41,076 nucleotides of DNA from Alphaproteobacteria bacterium UBA3002. GTDB taxonomy: Bacteria > Pseudomonadota > Alphaproteobacteria > Rickettsiales > UBA3002. Position numbers and translations under genes: made by a program. Each line of letters opens with the position of its first letter. Position 1 is the stretch's first letter. The DNA is taken from the NCBI GenBank assembly GCA_002346425.1, contig DDZS01000069.1, positions 1 through 41,076 of the forward strand, written 5' to 3'. The notes below the pieces were generated by a model. It worked only from the letters and a program-made list of their open reading frames with translations. It did not search any database and was not told the DNA's origin. Shown here one piece after another: positions 25,681-33,815 of this stretch.

Positions 25681-26493
25681 ATGCTCGGCCCCCGTTCTTT
25701 CACTCAACCTCATACTAAGCGTTGCTCCCCAATCCTCGCCACCTCACGTCACGCATTTACGCTGGTTGAACTCGCCATCGTGTTAGTCATTATTGGCTTG
25801 ATCACGGGCGGTGTTCTTGTTGGGCAGGATTTAATGCGCGCAGGCGAGATCCGAAATGCGATGAATCAATTCCAGCAATTTAAAGCCGCGGCACATGCTT
25901 TCCGTACGGCCTATGGCGGCATTCCCGGCGATATTACCCGTGCCACTTCCTATTGGGGAGGCGCCCCCGCAGTCAATGTGCCAGGCTCCGGCACGCAAAC
26001 CTGGAATGGCGATGGCGATGGGATGTTGGATTACGGGTCTTTTGCGAGTTACAACGAATGGAGCCTGTTCTGGCAGCATTTGGGCAATGCTAAAATGGTG
26101 GGCGGTTCCTTTACGGGAATGAGCGGCCCCAATGCGAATGAAGAAGTGCAGGTGGGCATCAATGCGCCGGGTTCCAAACTTGGGCGCGCGGGGTGGCAGC
26201 CCTTCTCCATCGGCAGTGTGCCAGATGGTGACTATTTCGCCGGTAACTATGGCAATGCCATGTTTTTAGGCGATGATATCTCGGATCACATGTTGGAAAC
26301 ATCCGCCTTACGCGCGGAAGCCGCTGCCTCAATCGACGAAAAAATGGATGATGGCAAGCCCGGCAAAGGCATGGTCCGTGCGGCACGAAACTTTAATACC
26401 GCATGTCGCACCACAGCGGACGCGGAAACATCGGAATACAATGTCTTAAATGAAAATTACGACTGCATCCTTATCTTCCTGAAAGTCATTTAG
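25681..26493 (+). CDS. Type IV pilin-like protein 11 (long leader, divergent)
   Basis: This 270-aa member has an unusual leader of about 25 residues ending TSRHA before FTLVELAIVLVIIGLITGG; most paralogs have 4-11. QDLMRAGEIRNAMNQF replaces the common QSLIRAAELRSV. The central Cys pair is absent (PGSGTQTWNGDGDGM has Trp in place of Cys), though the EF-hand-like motif and the C-terminal Cys pair (CRTTADAE...DCILIF) remain. PEEAWNxD is replaced by EAAASIDEKMDDGKPGKG. It is a single-gene unit with an elaborate promoter, and may be a specialised, for example minor or tip, subunit; this is inference. Confidence 0.88.
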   Translation: MLGPRSFTQPHTKRCSPILATSRHAFTLVELAIVLVIIGLITGGVLVGQDLMRAGEIRNAMNQFQQFKAAAHAFRTAYGGIPGDITRATSYWGGAPAVNVPGSGTQTWNGDGDGMLDYGSFASYNEWSLFWQHLGNAKMVGGSFTGMSGPNANEEVQVGINAPGSKLGRAGWQPFSIGSVPDGDYFAGNYGNAMFLGDDISDHMLETSALRAEAAASIDEKMDDGKPGKGMVRAARNFNTACRTTADAETSEYNVLNENYDCILIFLKVI

Positions 26494-26497
26494 CCTA

Positions 26498-26529
26498 TTA
26501 ACGAAACATTAAGTATTGTTGGTTAGGCT
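26498..26529 (+). promoter_or_regulatory. CtrA-like promoter of pilin 12
   Basis: TTAA (26498-26501), 7 nt (CGAAACA), TTAA (26509-26512), 11 nt, TAGGCT (26524-26529). The ATG follows 9 nt later with no clear ribosome site. Confidence 0.65.
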
Positions 26530-26538
26530 GGTGATACG

Positions 26539-27324
26539 ATGAGCGCTAAAAGACACGCATTTTCACTGGTCGAATTGTCGATTGTTCTGGTCATCCTCGG
26601 TCTGCTGACCGGCGGGATTCTGACCGGGCAATCGCTGATCCGTGCCGCTGAGTTGCGCAGTGTCGTAGTAGACTTTCAGAAATATCAAACGGCAATTCGA
26701 GGGTTTCAGGGGAAATATTTTTCACTACCCGGCGACATGCGAAATGCTACCAGCTTTTGGGGGGCGCAAACGACGTGCCCCGGAACAAATACCACCGTCA
26801 CTACGCCCGTTATTCCTACCTGCAATGGAAATGGAAATGGCGAAGTAGGGCGTAGCAATGGATCGGCCAATGCAGATGATGCGGAGGTATTCTTGGTATG
26901 GCAACATCTGGCGAATTCCGGGTTGATTGAAGGTAGCTATACCGGTGTCACCGCGCATAGCGATGTTATCACAACACCACCGCGTTTTGCGATGGGGGTT
27001 AACATCCCAAATTCTAAATTGACCAACGGTTCTTTTTCGTTTTACCATCGTAATCCGCCAAGCGGAGCCGCAGATTTTCCACGGAATGCAAATCAATTAC
27101 TCGTTGCAAATCGGGTCGGTTCAACCACCACTGGCGTGATCACAGGTGAAGAAGCTTGGAATCTTGATACCAAAATGGACGACGGGAAGCCCGGGCAAGG
27201 GGCAATTATGGGCAGTAGCTTTGCACAAACGCCTGCCTGTTCGACAACGAATGATGCAGCCACATCAGCTTACATTTTAAACAACAGCGCTAAAGATTGT
27301 TATCTGTATCTCTTGTTCAAATAA
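26539..27324 (+). CDS. Type IV pilin-like protein 12
   Basis: This 261-aa prepilin-like protein has leader MSAKRHA before FSLVE. The Cys loop CPGTNTTVTTPVIPTC precedes NGNGNGEV. It has VWQHLANSGLIEGSYTG and EEAWNLDTKMDDGKPGQG. The C-terminal pair CSTTNDAATSAYILNNSAKDC resembles those of genes 9749 and 35460 (CSTTDN, CSTTNS). It forms its own unit; the next pilin has a separate promoter 80-120 nt downstream. Confidence 0.9.
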   Translation: MSAKRHAFSLVELSIVLVILGLLTGGILTGQSLIRAAELRSVVVDFQKYQTAIRGFQGKYFSLPGDMRNATSFWGAQTTCPGTNTTVTTPVIPTCNGNGNGEVGRSNGSANADDAEVFLVWQHLANSGLIEGSYTGVTAHSDVITTPPRFAMGVNIPNSKLTNGSFSFYHRNPPSGAADFPRNANQLLVANRVGSTTTGVITGEEAWNLDTKMDDGKPGQGAIMGSSFAQTPACSTTNDAATSAYILNNSAKDCYLYLLFK

Positions 27325-27402
27325 TTCACGAAAGAGTTAACTGAATAAAGAGGGAAATAAATTTGGCGAAACATCGCAACTTAGCCATAATTTTAGCGAT
27401 CT

Positions 27403-27434
27403 TTAACGAATTCTTAATCCCGCGAATTTATGAT
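27403..27434 (+). promoter_or_regulatory. CtrA-like promoter of pilin 13 unit
   Basis: TTAA (27403-27406), 7 nt (CGAATTC), TTAA (27414-27417), 11 nt, TATGAT (27429-27434). The ATG at 27441 is 6 nt later, exactly as before pilins 3 and 14. Confidence 0.68.
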
Positions 27435-27440
27435 AGGGGA

Positions 27441-28256
27441 ATGATAGTTATGGCCACATCTAAGCGACACGCCTTTTCACTGGTCGAACTTTCAATCGTA
27501 TTAGTGATTCTCGGGCTTCTGACTGGCGGGATTCTGACCGGCCAATCGCTGATCCGCGCGGCGGAATTACGCAGTGTGATTACGGATTTCACGCGCTATC
27601 AAACCGCAGTGCGCAGCTTTCGCGATAAATATTTTGCGCTGCCCGGTGACATGCGCAACGCAACGGCGTTTTGGGGTGCGCAGGCAGGCGGAGCGGGCGA
27701 AGGCTATAATGCCACTTGCGCCGGGCTAACCCATACGTCTCCGGCGACCGGAACCGTGACCTGCAACGGCGATGGTGATGGCATGGTAGGCACTAATGGC
27801 GCCACCGTTGAACGCTATGAACGGTTTCGCTTTTGGCAGCAATTGGCCAATGCTGGTCTGGTTGAAGGCAGCTATACGGGGGTGACGGGTCCTTCGAGTA
27901 CCTTCCATGCCATACCCGGGCAGAATGTGCCAAAAAGCCGGGTGGGTAATACCGGATTTGATATTCGCCACTATGATGCATCCGGTAGTGATGCGGTGTT
28001 TAGTTGGGGTCAATCGAAGAATGGAAACTATTTTTTGTATGGAGCCCCGTTGGATGGTGATTCCGTGATGTCCTCTGCGTTAACCCCGGAAGAGGCCTGG
28101 AATGTCGATACCAAGCTGGATGATAGCAAGCCCGGAATGGGAAAACTTTACGCCTCGGCCACCACGACCTGTGCCACGACTACTACGGCCAACACCGCCC
28201 TATATAATCTGACCAATAGCAGTGTCGCCTGCCGCTTTGCGATGTTTGCGGATTAA
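27441..28256 (+). CDS. Type IV pilin-like protein 13
   Basis: This 271-aa prepilin-like protein has leader MIVMATSKRHA before FSLVE, with NFxRYQTAVRSFRDKY-type helix continuation. The Cys loop CAGLTHTSPATGTVTC precedes NGDGDGMV, then FRFWQQLANAGLVEGSYTG. PEEAWNVDTKLDDSKPGMG has Ser for Gly. Start: ATG 27441 fits the fixed promoter-to-start spacing of leaderless relatives. ATG 27450, with GGGGA 9 nt upstream, is the alternative; the frame opens further to 27363 through the promoter, which is unlikely. It is followed after two bases by the CHAP-like gene. Confidence 0.88.
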   Translation: MIVMATSKRHAFSLVELSIVLVILGLLTGGILTGQSLIRAAELRSVITDFTRYQTAVRSFRDKYFALPGDMRNATAFWGAQAGGAGEGYNATCAGLTHTSPATGTVTCNGDGDGMVGTNGATVERYERFRFWQQLANAGLVEGSYTGVTGPSSTFHAIPGQNVPKSRVGNTGFDIRHYDASGSDAVFSWGQSKNGNYFLYGAPLDGDSVMSSALTPEEAWNVDTKLDDSKPGMGKLYASATTTCATTTTANTALYNLTNSSVACRFAMFAD

Positions 28257-28258
28257 GC

Positions 28259-29131
28259 ATGGCCTCCGAAGCGCTATCGCCGTTGCGTCAGGCAGTATTG
28301 CAGCAGGCGCGGGCGCATTTAGCGGCGGATATGACGCCCGAAAAGCAAATTGAAACGCCGCTTACTTCCGGCCGTGTGAAAGAAAATCAATATGGGGACG
28401 GCGGCTATTGTTCGGACTTTCATATCTGGAATATCAATACGCTATACCGCGCGCATCAGGTCGCGCCACCTTTTGCGGATGATCTGGGATTTGGCTATGG
28501 CACCTATCAATTGGCGGAAGCAGGCAAAGCGTTAGGAGCTGTGCGCCCGGAAGGACTGCTCGCCGCACAGCCAGGCGATATTGTAACGATCGATACTTCA
28601 GCACGACAAGAAGCAGAAGGCGTGCCTTATGATGGGCATACCGTGCAGGTGTTAAAGGTGCAGCCGCATCCCACGCAGCCGGATCAGGTAATGGCCACGG
28701 TTTTTTCTGCCAATAGTTTTCCCGATAGCCGCGGCATGTTTGACCGAGCATTTCGAAATATAGAAAATGAAACCAACGCCGTGAATCACGTCGTATTCAA
28801 CCCCAGCACGGGCAAAGCGTTTTTTACCGATCCGCAAGGTTCGCCGACAGACACTTCTCCGGCAATTCCCGCGCGAATATCGGCGGTGATCGACATCGAC
28901 CGCTTGCCGAATGCGGGCATGGTTAATGCCCGTATGCAATTGCAGCAGGTAGGGATTACACTGCCCGCGCAAGGGTATCTGGATGACGCGATACGCGCAC
29001 AGGAGGTGAAGGAATTCGATGTAGCATTAAGCGGTGTACGTTTAAGCGCCGTGCAGGAAGTCGCCCAAGGTGATGCCGAAATGCCTAATGATCTGCCCCG
29101 CGAGCAGGATAGTCGCCTCCAACGTAAGTGA
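28259..29131 (+). CDS. CHAP-like putative peptidoglycan amidase/peptidase
   Basis: This 290-aa protein is not a pilin. GDGGYCSDFHIWNI places a Cys at residue 51, followed by AAQPGDIVTID and then YDGHTVQVLKV with His 127. That order (Cys, PGDIV, GH-VQV) is the signature of CHAP/NlpC-P60 cysteine hydrolases, which cut peptidoglycan amide bonds. There is no signal peptide, so it is cytoplasmic or exported by another route. The C-terminal 80 residues (from about 215, MVNARMQLQQVGI) are of unknown role and end in a charged tail. It starts two bases after pilin 13 (TAAGCATG) with no ribosome site of its own, so the two are translationally coupled. Assignment is by motif only. Confidence 0.65.
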   Translation: MASEALSPLRQAVLQQARAHLAADMTPEKQIETPLTSGRVKENQYGDGGYCSDFHIWNINTLYRAHQVAPPFADDLGFGYGTYQLAEAGKALGAVRPEGLLAAQPGDIVTIDTSARQEAEGVPYDGHTVQVLKVQPHPTQPDQVMATVFSANSFPDSRGMFDRAFRNIENETNAVNHVVFNPSTGKAFFTDPQGSPTDTSPAIPARISAVIDIDRLPNAGMVNARMQLQQVGITLPAQGYLDDAIRAQEVKEFDVALSGVRLSAVQEVAQGDAEMPNDLPREQDSRLQRK

Positions 29132-29143
29132 TTTTACCGATCT

Positions 29144-29175
29144 TTAACGAAATGTTAATTCCAAAACATTAGGAT
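29144..29175 (+). promoter_or_regulatory. CtrA-like promoter of pilin 14-17 unit
   Basis: TTAA (29144-29147), 7 nt (CGAAATG), TTAA (29155-29158), a perfect TTAAC-N5-GTTAA dyad. TAGGAT (29170-29175) follows after 11 nt and the ATG after 6 more. It serves four pilin genes in a row. Confidence 0.72.
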
Positions 29176-29181
29176 AGAGGG

Positions 29182-29973
29182 ATGAAAAAGCGCATCATAC
29201 AAAGGCAGCGGGGATTCTCGCTCATCGAATTATCCATCGTTCTCATCATTATCGGGTTAGTCACCGGGGGAATCCTCACCGGCCAATCGCTGATCCGCGC
29301 GTCTCAGCTGCGCAGTGTGGTCACAGAGTTTCAACGCTATGAAACAGCGGTCTACACGTTTCGTGATGAATATAACGCCTTGCCGGGCGACATGCGCAAT
29401 GCGGAAAAATTTTGGGGCAGCATGACCAATTGCGGCGTCCCCAATCCTTCGGGCACGGGCACCTGCAACGGGAATGGCGATGGCACGCTATATTCCGCTC
29501 TAGCGCCAAGCGAAACCGGCGAAGGGTTCATGTTCTGGCAGCATTTAGCCAAAGCAGGGCTGATTGAAGGCAGCTATACCGGCATCGCCGGCCCGGTGAG
29601 CGTACGTGACTTTAATTTTGGCGAGAATAGTCCCGCCTCGAAGCTGACCAATGCGGGTTGGGGCATTTTTAACTTTGACCGCACCGGCGTTACCGGGCCA
29701 GGTACCGCTTTTTCCATCGATTTTGCTAACCATTTTGAATTCGGTGCCGAAGGCGATAATATTGGCGCGGACGCGGCGATTCTTACGCCGGAAGAGGCAT
29801 GGAATATCGATACCAAAGTGGATGACGGAAAGCCGGGGTTAGGCAACATCATTGGAGGTAACTCGGTGAATACTTGTACGACAGCAGTCAATCAGGAAGA
29901 TTTTATGACCGCGGAATATTTAGTGTCGTCTTCCACCGTCGGCTGCTCATTGCGCTATATCAATATATTTTAG
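29182..29973 (+). CDS. Type IV pilin-like protein 14
   Basis: This 263-aa prepilin-like protein has a basic leader, MKKRIIQRQRG, before FSLIELSIVLIIIGLVTGG. The loop CGVPNPSGTGTC is two residues shorter than in pilins 1 and 10, which share WGSMTNCG. It precedes NGNGDGTL. FWQHLAKAGLIEGSYTG and EEAWNIDTKVDDGKPGLG are present. The C-terminal CTTAVNQEDF matches pilin 1 (CTTAANQTDF), and the two are close along the whole length. It is first of four tandem pilin genes. Confidence 0.9.
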   Translation: MKKRIIQRQRGFSLIELSIVLIIIGLVTGGILTGQSLIRASQLRSVVTEFQRYETAVYTFRDEYNALPGDMRNAEKFWGSMTNCGVPNPSGTGTCNGNGDGTLYSALAPSETGEGFMFWQHLAKAGLIEGSYTGIAGPVSVRDFNFGENSPASKLTNAGWGIFNFDRTGVTGPGTAFSIDFANHFEFGAEGDNIGADAAILTPEEAWNIDTKVDDGKPGLGNIIGGNSVNTCTTAVNQEDFMTAEYLVSSSTVGCSLRYINIF

Positions 29974-29982
29974 GAACGAGCC

Positions 29983-30786
29983 ATGAACAAAACTGCATTT
30001 TCCTTAGTCGAATTAAGTATTGTTCTGGTGATTCTCGGGCTACTCACCGGCGGCATCTTGACCGGACAATCGCTCATCCGCGCGGCAGAGCTAAAAAGCG
30101 TCGCGACCCAGTTGAGCGAGTTTCAAACCGCGGTACACAATTTTCGTTATAAATATAACGCGCTTCCTGGTGATTTCGATGAAGCGCATATAATCTGGGG
30201 TAGTGCGGGCGGCAGTGGCGCATTGAATGATGGATGCGAAGCGGCCAGTGGCACCGGCACGCAAACCTGCAGCGGCAATGGCGACCGGAAGTTAACTTCT
30301 ACTGCACCCAATAATTATGGCGAAATCTTCACCTTCTGGCAGCATTTGGCGAATGCCGGACTGATCGAGGGTAAATATACGGGCAAAAGCGGTCCCGATG
30401 GTGGGGCAGATCATAATTTTGGTGAAAATGCACCGACGTCACGTCTCAGCAGCATCGGCTGGGGCAGTAGCTGGGTAAATAATGAATTGGGTGGATCGGC
30501 ATACACTTCCATCTGGATGCGTAACTACAATAACTGGATGACGATTGGCGGGGACGACGGCGTGTGGGCCGATAACCCAACCAACACCTTTTCCGCCGAA
30601 GAGATCTGGAATATGGACACAAAAATGGATGATGGCCGCCCGGGGACAGGTGCGATCCAGCTCTATGGTACTATCAAATGTTCCGACCAGGCGGATAACG
30701 CCAATTACGGCATCGCCGAATATAAGCTGTCAGACACGACCAAACAATGCTCGCTGGTCTTCGATTATTTAGGAGAAGGGAAATAA
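29983..30786 (+). CDS. Type IV pilin-like protein 15
   Basis: This 267-aa prepilin-like protein has leader MNKTA before FSLVE. The Cys loop CEAASGTGTQTC is followed by SGNGDRKL, so the EF-hand-like motif is broken. The usual LPGDMRNATxFWG is altered to LPGDFDEAHIIWG. It is alignable with pilin 6 along its whole length (NAPTSRLSSIGWGSSWVNNE; CSDQADNANY). The C-terminus extends to FDYLGEGK. The gap from pilin 14 is 9 nt with AGGAACGAG as ribosome site. Confidence 0.9.
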   Translation: MNKTAFSLVELSIVLVILGLLTGGILTGQSLIRAAELKSVATQLSEFQTAVHNFRYKYNALPGDFDEAHIIWGSAGGSGALNDGCEAASGTGTQTCSGNGDRKLTSTAPNNYGEIFTFWQHLANAGLIEGKYTGKSGPDGGADHNFGENAPTSRLSSIGWGSSWVNNELGGSAYTSIWMRNYNNWMTIGGDDGVWADNPTNTFSAEEIWNMDTKMDDGRPGTGAIQLYGTIKCSDQADNANYGIAEYKLSDTTKQCSLVFDYLGEGK

Positions 30787-30789
30787 ACG

Positions 30790-31551
30790 ATGCGGCAGGG
30801 CTTCTCACTTGTCGAACTATCCATCGTCCTCGTCATTCTCGGCCTACTGACCGGCGGGATTCTCACCGGCCAATCGCTCATCCGCGCAGCGGAGTTAAAG
30901 AGTGTGTCGACCCAGCTAAGTAAAATTCAAACGGCGGCGTATTCGTTTCGCGATAAATATTTTGCGTTGCCGGGCGATATGCCCAATGCCACGCGTTTTT
31001 GGGGTGCGGTCGGAGGTGGTGGCACGGGAGCGGCATGCTTCGGCGTTGCTTCCAATGGAACGCTTACTTGCGATGGCACGGGCGACGGAATTATTCGCTG
31101 GCCTGCCGGTTCGACAGGAAATTGGAACATGGGAGAACGCTACCATGCTTGGGTGCAGCTATCCAATGCAGGGTTAATCGAAGGATCATATACAGGCGTA
31201 TCCGACGACCCTACCAATGCCAATACGAATGTTCCGGGTAAAAACGTGCTTGCCGGTAAAATATCGAATACGTTTTTTACTCTTGTTTATCAAGATATTG
31301 GGTCTACAAGCTACTTTGCGCATAAAGCGGGGAATGTGGTCATATTCTCTATAAACGGGGCAAATCCCCTCACGCCAGAAGAAGCGTGGAATATCGATAC
31401 GAAGTTGGATGATGGAAGGCCGGCAAGCGGTACGGTCATTAGCAATTCAAGTACTGGTAGTGTCTGTACCACAACGCTGGTAATGGCTACGGCGCTGTAT
31501 AATCTGCAAAATACAACCCAAGTCTGTTCGTTGAGCATGTATGCATTATAA
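30790..31551 (+). CDS. Type IV pilin-like protein 16
   Basis: This 253-aa prepilin-like protein has leader MRQG before FSLVE. AAELKSVSTQLS is shared with its upstream neighbour (AAELKSVATQLS), so their 5' parts are closest kin while the rest differs. The Cys loop CFGVASNGTLTC precedes DGTGDGII. The helix segment is the variant HAWVQLSNAGLIEGSYTG. EEAWNIDTKLDDGRPASG follows. It lies three bases after pilin 15, whose end supplies AGGAGAAGGG as ribosome site. The final 11 nt overlap pilin 17. Confidence 0.9.
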   Translation: MRQGFSLVELSIVLVILGLLTGGILTGQSLIRAAELKSVSTQLSKIQTAAYSFRDKYFALPGDMPNATRFWGAVGGGGTGAACFGVASNGTLTCDGTGDGIIRWPAGSTGNWNMGERYHAWVQLSNAGLIEGSYTGVSDDPTNANTNVPGKNVLAGKISNTFFTLVYQDIGSTSYFAHKAGNVVIFSINGANPLTPEEAWNIDTKLDDGRPASGTVISNSSTGSVCTTTLVMATALYNLQNTTQVCSLSMYAL

Positions 31552-32311
31552 ATCGAAACACCATGGTTTCTCGCTTGTCGAGCTATCCATCGTCCTCGTC
31601 ATTCTCGGATTGCTGACCGGTGGGATTCTTACCGGGCAATCCTTGATCCGCGCGGCGGAGTTGCGGGGGATTGTCGCCGATCATCAGAAGATAATTGCGG
31701 CCATCAAAACTTTTCAGGGGAAATATTTCGCGCTGCCGGGCGATATGAATAATGCCACGGCATTTTGGGGCGCTGCGAAGTCTGGCGGTGGCTGCGATAC
31801 GACGACGGCAGGTACGGGTACGCAAACCTGTAATGGCGATGGCAATGGCACTATTGCTAACCCAGCGGGGGCAGGCCAATATGGAGAGATATACACCTTC
31901 TGGCAGCATTTGGCTAATGCGGGGTTACTAGAAGGTAGTTACACGGGAATGGCTGGCCCTTCCAGCTCACAAGAAAGTCTGATCGGTACTAATGTTCCTA
32001 AAGGCCGGGTGAGCGATACCTATTGGTTTACATCAAGTTGCTGTTCAGGAGGCGGTACTTCTTTTTATCAGCCGAACGGATATGGCCATAATCTACGCTA
32101 TTTCGGGTCTAACTGGGGAAAGCCACTAACACCTGAAGAAGCATGGAATACCGATCAAAAAATTGACGATGGCCGACCCGCTTACGGCAAGGCAGTAGCC
32201 GGAGTATGGCAAAACTGTACTACGGCCACCGCGTGGAATCAGTTAGATGTTAGTTATAATCTAACAAGCAAAGATCAGAATTGTAATCTTTTCTTCCCGA
32301 ACGCGTTTTAG
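31541..32311 (+). CDS. Type IV pilin-like protein 17
   Basis: This 256-aa prepilin-like protein has leader MHYKSKHHG before FSLVE. It has AAELRGIVADHQKIIAAI where others have RSVVTEFQRYQTAI. The Cys loop CDTTTAGTGTQTC precedes NGDGNGTI. An extra adjacent Cys pair occurs in the variable part (TSSCCSGGG), unique in the family. FWQHLANAGLLEGSYTG and EEAWNTDQKIDDGRPAYG are present. The start overlaps pilin 16. It ends two bases from the convergent ppx stop. Confidence 0.9.
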   Translation: MHYKSKHHGFSLVELSIVLVILGLLTGGILTGQSLIRAAELRGIVADHQKIIAAIKTFQGKYFALPGDMNNATAFWGAAKSGGGCDTTTAGTGTQTCNGDGNGTIANPAGAGQYGEIYTFWQHLANAGLLEGSYTGMAGPSSSQESLIGTNVPKGRVSDTYWFTSSCCSGGGTSFYQPNGYGHNLRYFGSNWGKPLTPEEAWNTDQKIDDGRPAYGKAVAGVWQNCTTATAWNQLDVSYNLTSKDQNCNLFFPNAF

Positions 32312-32313
32312 GC

Positions 32314-33765
32314 TTAACCGACGACCTCTTGCAACGCGGCCAGCTTTTTTTCCACCAGACTCGTCATCAGTGGGGCGGCGGCTTTGTCGTGGGTGAGGGT
32401 GAGGGTGCCTTTTTTCACGGCGAGTTCGAAATGGTTTAAATTGCCTGCGCGCCCCGCGGAAAGTTGGAAGGCGAGGTTCATCGCTAGCCCGGCGCGCTGT
32501 GCCCATTGCTGCTGTTCGTCGGTGACAAAGCGGATAAGGCGGTCGTCATGTTTCCAGCGGCTGGAATAGCGGTGGTATAAACCAAGGGCGAGGATCAACC
32601 GTTCGTGATGCGTGAGTCCTTTGATGGCGGAATGGATGACGCGGTCCCACGCCCATTCGGCGCGGTAGACGGGGTCGATCGTCCAGGCGATTTCGCCAAT
32701 AGTGCAGAGTGCACGACGCAGACGCTGGCGCTCGGGCGTGTCATCCGCGAATAGGGGCTGGGTCCATGCGTAGAGTTCTTCGGCATAGGCGCCGCTACGC
32801 CCGGCGAGCATGCCCAGATCGTAGGCGCTGGCGAGCAAGGGGTCGCGCGCCTGCGCACGTTCGGAAAGCTGGCGATAGGCAAGGCCTTCGCGGATGCCGC
32901 TGACGCTGAACACGACCTGATCGGCGTCGGCGGCGCGCATCAATTCGCGCAACAAAATGCCTGTCGCAAGCATGCTGTCGGCGCGCTTGGCGGAGACGCC
33001 GGGCAGGGCAGCAATCTCGTCTGGCGAAAGTGGTTCAAGGCGGCGGATTAACGCCGAGAGCTGGCGCAGGCTGATGCGGTAGCCATGGATAAGCCCAAGC
33101 GGATATTCGCGCGCGACGACGTGATGCTTGGCAAGGTTACGAAAACTACCGCCGATGGCATAGAGCGTGTCGGCACGTGGAATCGGCAGCGAGCGGTGGT
33201 CTTTGATCAGGCTGCGAATAGACTTCGCATCGGCCGCGACGCCATCCAGTGCGAGCGAACCGAAACCTAAGCTTTGTTGTTGGCTAATCTCCCCCTCGCA
33301 CAGGCGCGCAAGTTCCAACGAGCCGCCACCCAAATCGGCCACCAGCCCGTCGGGCCGGTAAAAGGCGGATTGGATGCCTTGCGCCGCGAGAGTGGCTTCG
33401 GTGGTACCGTCGATCACTTCGATGTCGAAGCCGTGACGGCGGTTTATCTCGGCGATGAAGGCTGGCCCATCGCTGGCGCTGCGGATGGCGGCGGTGGCGA
33501 CGCCATGAATCTCCCGCACTTTTAAGCGCTGCACGAGGGCTGCGAAACGCGCCATCGCGGCTTCGGCTTCGGCCTTGCCTTCGGGGTTGAGGCGTCCGGT
33601 CGCCGCCACGCCGCGGCCCAGCGCGCAAAAATATTTCTCATTAAACACCGGCACCGGCACCCGCGCGCGATCATGATAGACCACCAGCCGCACCGAGTTC
33701 GAACCAATATCGATCACCGCGAATGGTTGCGTGTCATGATGAATGCTGAATTGCTGATGCGGCAT
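32314..33765 (-). CDS. ppx: Exopolyphosphatase (Ppx/GppA family)
   Basis: This 483-aa ASKHA-fold phosphatase removes terminal phosphate from polyphosphate or pppGpp. The N-terminal phosphate loop FAVIDIGSNSVRLVVY (about residue 14), the YFCALGRGV segment, the catalytic-Glu region IDGTTEATLAAQGI and the second phosphate loop GLVADLGGGSLEL (about 145) are intact. A C-terminal helical HD-like domain follows. Ppx versus GppA cannot be separated here, but ppk lies upstream on the same strand, which favours Ppx. The two are split by pilins 18-19 and the 174-aa gene. Confidence 0.93.
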   Translation of the reverse strand: MPHQQFSIHHDTQPFAVIDIGSNSVRLVVYHDRARVPVPVFNEKYFCALGRGVAATGRLNPEGKAEAEAAMARFAALVQRLKVREIHGVATAAIRSASDGPAFIAEINRRHGFDIEVIDGTTEATLAAQGIQSAFYRPDGLVADLGGGSLELARLCEGEISQQQSLGFGSLALDGVAADAKSIRSLIKDHRSLPIPRADTLYAIGGSFRNLAKHHVVAREYPLGLIHGYRISLRQLSALIRRLEPLSPDEIAALPGVSAKRADSMLATGILLRELMRAADADQVVFSVSGIREGLAYRQLSERAQARDPLLASAYDLGMLAGRSGAYAEELYAWTQPLFADDTPERQRLRRALCTIGEIAWTIDPVYRAEWAWDRVIHSAIKGLTHHERLILALGLYHRYSSRWKHDDRLIRFVTDEQQQWAQRAGLAMNLAFQLSAGRAGNLNHFELAVKKGTLTLTHDKAAAPLMTSLVEKKLAALQEVVG

Positions 33766-33815
33766 AGGGGCCTTATAGCAGCCTCGCCGCCTGAGTCGAG
33801 CCTTTCGCGCGTGCG

